Source: Baffinella frigidus
Lineage: Eukaryota; Cryptophyceae; Cryptomonadales; Baffinellaceae
Assembly (NCBI GenBank): GCA_026770585.1
Contig: MU646396.1
Location: forward strand, 733,408 to 743,950
Direction: 5' to 3'
Length of the DNA: 10,543 bases
Shown here one piece after another: positions 1 to 6,019 of the stretch; position 1 is the first letter of the stretch; the number at the start of each line of letters is the position of its first letter. Below the pieces are notes generated by a model, which was given only the letters and a program-made list of their open reading frames with translations, had not been told where the DNA came from and ran no database searches. Made by a program: the position numbers and the translations under genes.

Positions 1-25
1 GGGGGGGGGGGGGGGGGGGGGGGGG
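1..25. repeat. Poly-G run at the window edge
   Basis: Twenty-five uninterrupted G residues open the window. A pure run exactly at an edge is most likely a contig end, an assembly gap edge or a two-colour sequencing artefact. A genuine homopolymer is possible, since shorter G runs occur elsewhere (around 971, 3722 and 5285). Confidence 0.8.
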
Positions 26-468
26 CACGCTGTACTGGGCCTTCTGCCCTCTCGCCTCTCCCTGCCCTGATCCTGAGCTTTTCGCGGTCGAGCTATGCGT
101 CCAATCAACGCTGTAGAAGAAAGCACATTTCGTTTATACTGCCGGCACGACACTGTACGGCCGTGTTTACAAGGGTTTCAGGGCATCCATGTTGTGAGAT
201 GAGAGGAGAAGACGCTCCCTACTCTCCTACCATGGATTGGGCTAGGTGATTTTGATCAAGTGACTGTTCAGCATAGTTGGCAAATCATGGCCACCTTGGC
301 CACTTACAAGTGGACCCTACTGAGTGAACCGCACTAAGTGGATCACTCTCATGGTGGTAGCGATCCGGAAACTCAAGAATGTGCGAGCAGAACCTAAAGG
401 GCAAGAACACGCACAGCCCCGTTTGGTACTCCTCTGCTCGTTTGCATTGCCCAGTAGGAGCATAGAGG
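26..468. other. No gene recognised
   Basis: No frame here looks coding: the open frames are short and of irregular composition. The only recurring element is a weak match at about 157-176 (GGCCGTGTTTACAAGGGTTT) to the dispersed motif described at 3424 and 3582. Confidence 0.5.
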
Positions 469-523
469 CTACAGGGGTGCCTCGCCCATAAGGAGCCCCA
501 ACACCTAGGACCACTGCAGGGCC
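469..523 (+). mobile_element. Left-half relic of the TA-flanked foldback element
   Basis: The sequence begins CTACAGGGGTGCCTCGCCCA and continues through the internal CCTAGGACCAC block. This matches the left arm of the intact copies at 6703-6824 and 9492-9612. The right half is missing because a second copy starts immediately after it. The abutting start may reflect a nested insertion or a deletion between copies. Confidence 0.65.
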
Positions 524-637
524 CTACAGGGTCACCTCGCTCATAAGAAAGCGCCCCCATCCCAGGACCACCATAGGGCCTCAGGCATAGGCCTACTGTA
601 GGGTCCTAGGAGGAAGCGTTTTCTCATAAGCGAGGTA
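524..637 (+). mobile_element. TA-flanked foldback MITE, copy A, right end interrupted
   Basis: The left terminal repeat (CTACAGGGTCACCTCGCTCA), the internal blocks CCATAGGGCC, GGCATAGGCC and TACTGTAGGGTCCTAGG, and most of the right arm (CATAAGCGAGGTA) match the roughly 121-bp consensus of this family. The last bases of the right arm are absent, and the 182-bp foldback begins at that point. A further short relic of the internal block (GGCATAGGCG, then GTAGGATCC) lies at about 830-857. No coding capacity is present, so any mobility would depend on a transposase elsewhere. Confidence 0.7.
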
Positions 638-819
638 GAGCGTTTGCGGTAACTTTTGTCCGTTTTCGAGATCGGGTTTTCATATTTTCAAGTTTGCATT
701 TGTACCAGAAATGTCCATTTAAAATGTTTTACGACCTTCACCTGAGTTCACATATTTTGAAACTCTCGAAAACAAGAAAACCCGATCTCGAAAACGGATA
801 AAAATTGCCGCAAACGCTC
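638..819. mobile_element. 182-bp foldback element, copy 1
   Basis: The arms are inverted repeats: the left arm reads GAGCGTTTGCGGTAACTTTT and continues through CGTTTTCGAGATCGGGTTTT. The right arm is its near-perfect reverse complement, ending in CCGCAAACGCTC. The central part contains ATTTGTACCA at +60 and AAAATGTTTTACGACCTT. The element at 5501-5682 has the same length, the same core words and GTTTTCGA in the same register, so the two form one family although their outer arms differ. It probably inserted into the right arm of the MITE to its left. It encodes nothing recognisable. Confidence 0.7.
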
Positions 820-913
820 CACATCTGTAGGCATAGGCGTACATACATTGTAGGATCCGAACCCCCCACTACCACGAAAAGCTTGACCAACCCCCGCGTC
901 TCTCGCTCGCGCT

Positions 914-985
914 ACACTGAGAGAGACCTTTGCTAACACCAACACGGTCCCCTGATATATATAGAGAGAGAGAGGGCGGGGGGGG

Positions 986-1025
<40 letters not shown>

Positions 1026-1095
1026 GAGAGGGAGGAAGAGATGGAGAGAGAGAGAGAGAGTCTTTTATTAACACCATCACGCCCCCCTGATAGAG

Positions 1096-1160
<65 letters not shown>

Positions 1161-1203
1161 GAGAGAGACCTTCATGTTATTCACATCAACACGGCCGCCA
1201 TGC
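914..1203 (+). repeat. GA microsatellite blocks with three related linkers
   Basis: Two long (GA)n blocks (about 961-1060 and 1100-1168) are separated and flanked by related linkers. Linker 1 (from about 924) reads CCTTTGCTAACACCAACACGG. Linker 2 (from about 1060) reads TCTTTTATTAACACCATCAC. Linker 3 (from about 1169) reads CCTTCATGTTATTCACATCA followed by ACACGGCCGCCAT. The first two are each followed by CCCCTGATA. This looks like local tandem amplification of a unit made of GA repeat plus linker. The linker is the same dispersed motif found inverted at 3424 and 3582. The apparent protein across the GA tract is microsatellite translation only. Confidence 0.8.
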
Positions 1204-1987
1204 ATGCTCCCCCAAAACGTCCCGAGTGGCCTTGTTCAAGGTCCGGGTGCCCTTGGAACTGTCGACCAGTATGCCCTTGAGCTGCAGCGTTCTCACCGCC
1301 CTCGCCCTTCTTTTCGACTCCAGGAGAAGCGTCACGGCTGACACCAACCGGTCCTCCGGACAGCTCCCTACAGGGTGTTGTCTCCTCCCGTGACCCTGGG
1401 TCACTGGCTAGCTGCGCTGAGCGGGTGCGCGGGAGGGGCGCGATGCCGTCGGTGTCGGCGTGGCACGCGGGAGCATCTGTTGGGAGTTCCAGTGTCCGCC
1501 TATGGGATCACTTCGGGCGGCCAGAAGATGAGGCTCACGCGGCGAGGCTCTGTCCCGCCCGGGCTCGAGCCGCGTTTGGTAGTGGCGTGCTGCAGCTGAG
1601 TTTCCGCCTCATGCACCAGTTTCTCAATGTACTATGAGCACCTGTCAACCTCGGACCTCCTTCGTAAGTGGGCCCTGATGCCTTGCTGCCACGTCAGGGA
1701 ACCACAGCACTGACGTTTGCTACGATTGGATGTCGGCGACAAGGATGTCGCAGCGCGTTGCCCTGGCTCTCGTGCGCGACGGAGTCGCAGTTGTCCCAGT
1801 CAAACGTCAGCACACGAGTCATTTTATGGCAGAAAGACGATGGCGCGCTCTCGTCCTGCCTGTCGAGGAGAGCCAGGCGCGCCTCCATCCTTGCGATCCG
1901 CTCGCGCGGCCCGCAGCCTCCTTGCGCCGCGCCCCACCCGCCGCCCGCCTTCTTCCCGCCACTCTCCCTGCCGCTGAACAGGCGCAT
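1186..1987 (-). CDS. Possible spliced minus-strand gene, function unknown
   Basis: This is a tentative gene model. Three minus-strand open segments join in phase 0 through candidate GT-AG introns: exon 1 1987-1715 (ATG at 1987), exon 2 1631-1539, exon 3 1395-1186 (TGA at 1188-1186), giving 191 residues. Exon 1 includes IARMEARLALLDRQDE and LTFDWDNCDS. Exon 2 reads YIEKLVHEAETQLQHATTKR, an apparent amphipathic helix. Exon 3 includes LVSAVTLLLESKRR and TLQLKGILVDSSKGTRTLNK. The exon 2 donor GTGAGC is good. The exon 1 donor GTCAGT and the exon 3 acceptor CAG are weak, with little polypyrimidine. Plus-strand frames in the same GC-rich stretch (for example 1730-2170) are about as long, so the strand is not settled. 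The stop codon falls inside the dispersed AACACGGCCGCCAT motif. I recognise no domain. Transcript data would decide. Confidence 0.2.
1485..1515 (+). repeat. Degenerate fourth copy of the VRLWWEL repeat
   Basis: The stretch AGTTCCAGTGTCCGCCTATGG closely matches the core of the repeat seen at 4522, 4928 and 5946 (AGTTCCGGTGTCCGCCTATGG). The plus-strand frame reads SSSVRLWDHFG, comparable with TSSGVRLWWELKE in the other copies. Similarity fades on both sides. Confidence 0.45.
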
Positions 1988-2230
1988 GTGCCACCTTCCA
2001 CAGTTCAGATGGAGAACCAGCGGCTCTCGCACAACTCCTCGACCCCTCTCATTCCATTCCGGCGCCGCGACTCCCAAGGGGGGACGAGAGGAAATGATAG
2101 ACCCGGGAAAGAAATCCTACACATGCGACTCCCTTCTGGTGAGTTGACCCCCTTGTTGATCACGAAGTGACCTTAGAAAGACGGATTCTTTACCATGAGG
2201 TGATCATGAGGCCATCACGAATTCATCTCG

Positions 2231-2404
2231 GACTTGAGGAACAGGAATAAAAGGCTCTTATAAGAGCCCGTTCATAAATGAACGGGAATAAACGGCGCTT
2301 TTGAATGACCGGTAGGAATAAACGGCTCTTATGAACGGAAATAAACGGCTCTTTTGAATCAGAACTTGAGGAACAGGAATAAACGGCTCTTTTGAATCAG
2401 AAGT
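2231..2404 (+). repeat. Degenerate tandem repeat upstream of gene 1
   Basis: Five imperfect units carry the core GGAATAAACGGCTCTTTTGA, starting near 2243, 2285, 2313, 2338 and 2376. Some units carry the flank CAGAACTTGAGGAACA. Unit spacing varies between about 25 and 42 bp, so whole units and partial units are mixed. The array lies about 100-270 bp before the first ATG of gene 1, so it could be upstream regulatory sequence, 5' untranslated sequence or intron. Confidence 0.8.
2253..2287. other. Two adjacent palindromes within the tandem repeat
   Basis: GGCTCTTATAAGAGCC (2253-2268) is a perfect 16-bp palindrome. It is directly followed by CCCGTTCATAAATGAACGGG (2268-2287), a near-perfect 20-bp palindrome. 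In RNA the pair would form two abutting hairpins. They appear to have arisen from inverted copies of the repeat core (GGCTCTTATGAACGG). No function can be assigned. Confidence 0.7.
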
Positions 2405-2504
2405 TTGCACGTGTGCCCTGCCGAAACAGCCGAACCTATCCTGGAGCTCGTCCTCGGCCTCCGCGTTGGTCAAGACCGCGCCGAGACGATTGCCCTCCGT
2501 GGGA

Positions 2505-3407
2505 ATGCGCCACCCCTCTCAACCCTCTCACCCCTCTCACCCCTCTCACGCCGACAAAAAGGTACTGCAGCACCACCACTTCAAGACATTCTTCCGCCGC
2601 GCGTTGCCCGACTCCCCGGAGCTCGACAACCCTCATCAAGAGTCCCGCGGCGACCAGCTTCGGAAGCAGATCGACCCGCGGGGTTACTTGCTGGAGATTC
2701 TCAACCAGAGGGCGCCGATCAAAAAGAACCCGGCGGTCAAGGCGAACAGCCTCGAGAGCATCAGAGAGCCGGAGACAACCCTCGCATCGCCCAGCCCGCT
2801 GCTGCGAGTGTCTGAGATCCGCACCGCCGGCAGCTTCCGCATGCCAAGGGTCTCCTCAACAGACAACTACCAGTCTTTTCGGCGCGGCTCCACCTCCTTC
2901 ATGCTGCGCCCATCGGAACTGAGCCTGGGTTCGGCGGAGGAGCCCATCCCCAGAAGTAGCGACGGCAGCCCCAACCACGAGGAGCATGTGTCGTCGTTGC
3001 CAACACCGCCACTGCGCTTCTCCGGTCCTCGTGCGTGGCCCCGGTTTGCCGAAGCAACGCGGCTCGTGGTCCGCGACGCTCGCCCCGCGATGACGCGTTC
3101 ACCCTCGGAGCACGCTTCGCCGTTGCCAACACCACCGCCGTCCTCTCCCGGTCCTCGTCCGCGGCGCCAGATTTCCGAACCAGCGCGGCTCATGATGCCT
3201 CACGTTCACCCCGCGCTGACGCGCGCACCCTCAGACCTCGGGCCGGCGCGCCCATCCTCGGCGAGGATCCGGATCACGTGGCAGCCTCCGTCCAACGTCT
3301 CGTTCAGGCGCACATTTTTCCCCCAGTATGCAGCCTCCGTTCCGTCTCTCGCCTTCTCCGCTTGGACTGGGCAGTACGACCGTTACTGGAACCCAAAATC
3401 CCTTTGA
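2505..3407 (+). CDS. Gene 1: Ser/Pro/Arg-rich protein of unknown function
   Basis: The frame gives 300 residues from the first ATG (2505) to TGA (3405-3407), but it is open from 2382, so a 5' exon could be joined. Residues 2-15 are a Pro/Ser/His repeat (QPSHPSHPSH) encoded by a pyrimidine-rich tandem tract. That tract is followed by ACTGCAG, a good splice acceptor at 2570, so the true coding part may begin at HHHFKTFFRR. The middle (KQIDPRGYLLEILNQRAP, then FRRGSTSFMLRPSELSL) looks like ordinary protein sequence. Residues 160-243 are two 42-residue tandem units rich in SP and TP, candidate proline-directed phosphosites. The C-terminus ends FSAWTGQYDRYWNPKSL. There is no signal peptide, membrane segment or domain I recognise, and the protein is likely disordered and basic. 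An AATAAA lies 47 bp after the stop. Upstream lies the tandem repeat with hairpins. The frame is the best of the six here, but the divergence pattern of the duplicated units does not demonstrate coding constraint. Confidence 0.5.
   Translation: MRHPSQPSHPSHPSHADKKVLQHHHFKTFFRRALPDSPELDNPHQESRGDQLRKQIDPRGYLLEILNQRAPIKKNPAVKANSLESIREPETTLASPSPLLRVSEIRTAGSFRMPRVSSTDNYQSFRRGSTSFMLRPSELSLGSAEEPIPRSSDGSPNHEEHVSSLPTPPLRFSGPRAWPRFAEATRLVVRDARPAMTRSPSEHASPLPTPPPSSPGPRPRRQISEPARLMMPHVHPALTRAPSDLGPARPSSARIRITWQPPSNVSFRRTFFPQYAASVPSLAFSAWTGQYDRYWNPKSL
2510..2570 (+). promoter_or_regulatory. Pyrimidine-rich tandem tract and candidate splice acceptor
   Basis: About four copies of a CACCCCTCT-type unit (2510-2549) are followed by GCCGACAAAAAGGTACTGCAG, ending in AG at 2569-2570. 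Pyrimidine tract plus CTGCAG is a typical 3' splice site. If used, the PSH repeat of gene 1 is intron. A matching upstream donor could be GTGAGT at 2140-2145. The alternative is a short amino-acid repeat in a single-exon gene. Confidence 0.35.
2982..3233 (+). repeat. 126-bp tandem duplication inside gene 1
   Basis: Units 2982-3107 and 3108-3233 align without gaps. By hand count 94 of 126 bases and 20 of 42 residues agree. Both begin EH.S.LPTPP and end P.A.TR.PS. The 32 differences fall 14, 9 and 9 on codon positions one, two and three, so they are not concentrated at wobble positions. Confidence 0.9.
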
Positions 3408-3423
3408 GCGAGTACCGCCAGTG

Positions 3424-3466
3424 TGGTCCAAAAATGGCGGCTGTGTTGGTGTTAATAAAGGTCACG
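3424..3466 (-). repeat. Dispersed motif copy after gene 1, with AATAAA
   Basis: On the minus strand this reads GTGACCTTTATTAACACCAA followed by CACAGCCGCCATTTTTGGAC. It matches the linkers at 924-944, 1060-1080 and 1169-1201. On the plus strand the same stretch supplies AATAAA at 3454-3459, 47 bp after the gene 1 stop, a candidate poly(A) signal. The plus strand also reads AAAAATGGCGGC. Confidence 0.65.
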
Positions 3467-3581
3467 CTGAGTATGGGAATCGGGCGTCTGACCCTTCTCT
3501 CCCTGCACGCCAGGTCCTGCTCAGACGCAGCATCTGTGGGGGTGCACTTGGGCTCGCAGACCAGACCCAAGTCTTGTCTGT

Positions 3582-3624
3582 GAGCCAAAAATCGGCCGTG
3601 TTCTCATTGTGAAAGGTCTCTCTC
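3582..3624 (-). repeat. Second dispersed motif copy after gene 1
   Basis: On the minus strand it reads AGAGAGAGACCTTTCACAAT, then GAGAACACGGCCGATTTTTGG. It shares GAGAGAGACCTTT, AACACGGCCG and ATTTTTGG with the other copies, including the short GA lead-in that is expanded at 961-1168. It lies in the same orientation as the copy about 160 bp upstream. Confidence 0.65.
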
Positions 3625-3716
3625 TGAAAAGATCGTTGAGCACAGATCGAAACCGACATGGCCACCATGTGTTTCCCTCTGTGAAGGCCTTGTAAGTGAG
3701 AGCAGATGAGAAGATG

Positions 3717-3762
3717 GTCCTGGGGGGGGGGGGTGCTTCCTTATGAGCGAGGTACGCATGTA
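3717..3762 (+). mobile_element. Right-half relic of the TA-flanked foldback MITE
   Basis: GGTCCTGGGG with an expanded G run, then TGCTTCCTTATGAGCGAGGT and a terminal GTA, matches the right half of the 121-bp family. No left half precedes it. The G run is longer than in other copies. Confidence 0.65.
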
Positions 3763-3818
3763 GGTCTCTCTCACGTGGGCCTGAAGAGGCGGGGGAGAAG
3801 GACCGCCCACGCATGCAA

Positions 3819-3939
3819 TACAGGGTTGCCTCGCTCATAAGGAGCCGTTGCCCCCCCTAGGACCACAGTAGGGCCCTGGGTATTGACCAACTGTAGGGTC
3901 CTAGGCGGGTACGCCGCCTCATGAGCAAGTACCCTCGTA
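3819..3939 (+). mobile_element. TA-flanked foldback MITE, copy B
   Basis: This is a 121-bp copy. It begins TACAGGGTTGCCTCGCTCAT, has the internal blocks CCTAGGACCACAGTAGGGCCC and CTGTAGGGTCCTAGG, and ends CTCATGAGCAAGTACCCTCG followed by TA. Both termini carry TA, the target duplication expected of Tc1/mariner-type elements. The arms have diverged more than those of the copy at 9492. It is non-coding and non-autonomous. Confidence 0.8.
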
Positions 3940-3986
3940 CAGGGGTTACTCGAAAGGAAGGACTCGCACCATCCCTAGAGTCGCCC

Positions 3987-4423
3987 CTGAACCGTAAACC
4001 GTAAACCCTAAACCCTAAACCCTAAACCATGAACCATGAACCCTCAACCCTGAACCTTGAAACCTAAACCCTGAACCCTGAACCCTAAACCCTAAACTTC
4101 TAAATCCTGAACCCTAAATCCTCAACACTAAACCCTAAAACCTTCAGCCTAAACCCTAAACCATAAACCATAAACCATAACACCTGAACCCTAAACCCTA
4201 AACCCTACACCCTAATCCCTAAACCCAAACACCTAAACGCTCAACTGTTACTTATTTCCCAAGCCCTAAATCTCAAACCCTCTATACCAAACCCTAAAAG
4301 GACCTGAAACCTCAACCCTCGATCCTGAACCCTAAACCCTGAACCTTAATTGAACCCTCAACCTCAACTCTCAACCCCAACCCAAACCCTCAAGCCTAAC
4401 GCCTGAACGCTAAACCCTCAACA
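3987..4423 (-). repeat. Interstitial degenerate telomere-like tract (CCCTAAA)
   Basis: Over 400 bp of mostly 7-bp units: CCCTAAA, the TTTAGGG-type repeat read on its C-rich strand, with variants CCCTGAA, CCCTCAA and CCATAAA. The variant CCCTCAA is the complement of the TTGAGGG unit forming the array at the right end of the window. The C-rich strand reads rightward, the orientation expected at a left-hand chromosome end, yet over 3.9 kb of other sequence lies outside it. It is therefore interstitial, possibly a relic of an old end or an insertion at a repaired break. Confidence 0.85.
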
Positions 4424-4521
4424 CTCCCTTCACTGTTGCGTTTTATCATATTCTTGTTTATTACAGGTCACACTTCGTTTGACCACATATTTCGGCTACT
4501 CGGTGACCAAATTCGAAATAT

Positions 4522-4592
4522 CCTGCCTTTCTACAGAACAAGTTCCGGTGTTCACCTATGTTGGGAGCTCCAACAACCTGAAGGACCTCAAG
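4522..4592 (+). repeat. VRLWWEL dispersed repeat, copy 1
   Basis: The plus strand contains TTTCTACAGAACAAGTTCCG and GTGTTCACCTATGTTGGGAG. Read as protein it gives FYRTSSGVHLCWELQQPEGP. The same frame is open in the copies at 4928 and 5946, both inverted relative to this one. No surrounding gene is apparent. Confidence 0.7.
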
Positions 4593-4636
4593 GACGGGAA
4601 GCAAGGTGCATTAAGCTGTTAAACACGACGCTGTGG

Positions 4637-4662
4637 AACCAAGGGGGAAATGCCCCTTGGTT
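4637..4662. other. Perfect 10-bp hairpin flanked by 10-bp direct repeats
   Basis: AACCAAGGGG (4637-4646) pairs perfectly with CCCCTTGGTT (4653-4662) around a six-base loop, GAAATG. TTAAACACGA occurs at 4619-4628 and again at 4661-4670, bracketing the hairpin. It could be a tiny insertion with a target duplication or a simple local duplication. Confidence 0.65.
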
Positions 4663-4756
4663 AAACACGAGGATGCCGAGACGCGAGAGCTCTAACAGCC
4701 CCTACCACCCCGCGGGGCGGTTGAGGAATAGAGCGCCTCACCCACTAGGACCAGCT

Positions 4757-4872
4757 CACCACACACCACACACCACATGCCACCCAACACACGCCTCACA
4801 CCACACACCACACACCACACACCACACACCACACATCACACACCACACACCACACACCACACACCACACACA
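4757..4872 (+). repeat. CACCACA minisatellite
   Basis: A 7-bp unit, CACCACA, is repeated with few interruptions (ATGCCACCC near 4777, CGCCT near 4792, an ATC variant near 4835). Any protein read through it (His/Thr/Pro repeats) is a by-product. Confidence 0.9.
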
Positions 4873-4881
4873 AGCGACGGA

Positions 4882-4925
4882 CGACATAGATGTAATCCAA
4901 GTCCGACATAGATGTAATCCAAGTC
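4882..4925 (+). repeat. Perfect 22-bp tandem duplication
   Basis: CGACATAGATGTAATCCAAG plus TC occurs twice with no spacer (4882-4903 and 4904-4925), between the CACCACA array and the VRLWWEL repeat copy. Identical copies imply a recent event such as replication slippage. Confidence 0.9.
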
Positions 4926-4927
4926 TT

Positions 4928-4994
4928 AGGTCCTGCAGGCTCTTTTAACTCCCACCACAGGCGGACACCGGAAGTGGTTCTGTAAAAAGGGCAA
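4928..4994 (-). repeat. VRLWWEL dispersed repeat, copy 2
   Basis: On the minus strand this reads CAGAACCACTTCCGGTGTCC then GCCTGTGGTGGGAGTTAAAA, translated as FYRTTSGVRLWWELKEPAGP. It is inverted relative to the copy at 4522, about 400 bp away. Confidence 0.75.
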
Positions 4995-5070
4995 GCTTCC
5001 TCGGAAGCCCAGTGCTGGGCGCGATCGTCCCGCGCGCCGGCACCGATCAGGAGGGGGGCAGGGGGGGTTG

Positions 5071-5112
5071 GGAAGAAGTAGAGCCGGGCATGGGAAGGAG
5101 TAGAGCCGGGCA
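5071..5112 (+). repeat. Short direct repeat, about 21 bp twice
   Basis: GGAAGAAGTAGAGCCGGGCA (5071-5090) is followed by a near-identical GGGAAGGAGTAGAGCCGGGC ending at 5112. No function is apparent. Confidence 0.75.
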
Positions 5113-5500
5113 GCGGCACGCAGAGCGTAGGCCGGGGGGGCACAGCACTTTAGTTCTGAAAAGATGAATTCGCTAAATGGTTTGAATATGTACATACACA
5201 TCCCACTTAGCAGCCAACGGGGGCTGCACGGATACAGTTCATCAAAACGATATCCATAATCCGGACATTCGGTATCCGAAAACCGGGGGGGGGGTACCGG
5301 TTCCTTACACTACGAGCTACGCAAAACCACTGGATGGCAACCGACAAGGATAAGGTGCCCATATGGGCACCCTGCCAAAAGGCATCATACCCGAGAAACA
5401 AGTCGGTTTTTCCTCAAAAGTGGCCAATTTGTGGGAAAGAATTGTGAACTGACCGCATTTCCCGAATTCTAGACAGTCGTTTCGCGTAGAAGCTTCGTAC
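5113..5500. other. No gene; one perfect 18-bp palindrome
   Basis: No coding frame is convincing here. The only structure I see is GGTGCCCATATGGGCACC at 5354-5371, a perfect palindrome that could be a protein-binding site or chance. Confidence 0.5.
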
Positions 5501-5682
5501 AGCTATTCCGGTAGGACTTGTCGCGTTTTCGATTTCGAGACTTCGAGACTTCAAGACTTGATTTGTACCATGAGATTCGAAACGGTGCGTTTTAAAATGT
5601 TTTACGACCTTTATAACCTTTTTGAAGTCTGAAATCTTGAAATCTCGAAGTCGAAAACGCGACAAGTCCTACCGGAATAGCT
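5501..5682. mobile_element. 182-bp foldback element, copy 2
   Basis: The left arm AGCTATTCCGGTAGGACTTG with TCGCGTTTTCGATTTCGAGA is repeated inverted at the right end (CGCGACAAGTCCTACCGGAA, then TAGCT). Inside, ATTTGTACCA lies at +60 exactly as in the 638-819 copy, and AAAATGTTTTACGACCTT is shared. Total length is also 182 bp. The outer arm sequence differs completely from copy 1, although each copy's own arms pair. CTTCG occurs at 5494-5498 and at 5683-5687, but three bases lie between it and the left arm, so a target duplication is uncertain. Confidence 0.7.
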
Positions 5683-5860
5683 CTTCGGGTTATTCGTTTT
5701 GAACACAAGGCACTCCACTTCCGGAGCCCGGACGCTCCCCGCAGGAGTACGAACTTCGTAGGGGCCCTTGCGGGCGGGGGTTGGGCCAACTTGGGTGGTG
5801 GAGCCTCTCACTACCGTAATTAATCAGACAAATGTCAGTGACCCACTAAATGTCACCCCT

Positions 5861-5934
5861 CCCCTGGGAACTCGTAGTGAAAACTCGTAGTGAAATGTCA
5901 CCCTCGTAGTGGACCCCTGGGAACTCGTAGTGAA
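5861..5934 (+). repeat. CTCGTAGTGAA direct repeats
   Basis: CCCCTGGGAACTCGTAGTGA with a following A occurs at 5861-5881 and 5914-5934. Between them are further ACTCGTAGTGAAA and CCTCGTAGTGG copies. CGTAGTGAAATGTCACCC (5886-5903) recurs exactly at 6351-6368, beside the tRNA-derived sequence. Confidence 0.8.
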
Positions 5935-5945
5935 CGCTTTTGGTG

Positions 5946-6019
5946 CCTTTAGGTCGATTAGGTTCTTTTAACTCCCACCATAGACGGACACCGGAACTTG
6001 TTCTGGAGAAAGGCCATGC
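5946..6019 (-). repeat. VRLWWEL dispersed repeat, copy 3
   Basis: On the minus strand it reads CAGAACAAGTTCCGGTGTCC and GTCTATGGTGGGAGTTAAAA, translated as FSRTSSGVRLWWELKEPNRP. It has the same orientation as copy 2 and preserves the frame. Confidence 0.75.

Noticed and set aside
930-1280. Open frame of 116 residues, mostly ERERERER
   Set aside because: It is translation of the GA microsatellite; there is no independent coding signal.
1489-1512. WD40-like SSSVRLWD in a plus-strand frame
   Set aside because: It is explained better by the dispersed VRLWWEL repeat; no further WD repeats follow.
1668-2170. Two plus-strand frames of 159 and 146 residues
   Set aside because: Overlapping frames in a GC-rich stretch with no domain. 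The 146-residue frame looks partly plausible (SQRVALALVRDGVAVVPVKR) but is not better than the minus-strand model; left open rather than annotated twice.
2466-2504. Upstream start of gene 1 at TTG 2466
   Set aside because: A TTG start is not expected in a eukaryote; the first ATG in frame is 2505, and a spliced upstream exon is also possible.
4757-4872. CRISPR-like array
   Set aside because: A contiguous 7-bp minisatellite without spacers; no CRISPR array or cas gene is present in the window.
4436-4948. Open frame of 170 residues
   Set aside because: It is assembled from the VRLWWEL repeat, a hairpin and the CACCACA minisatellite; the His/Thr/Pro tail is repeat translation.
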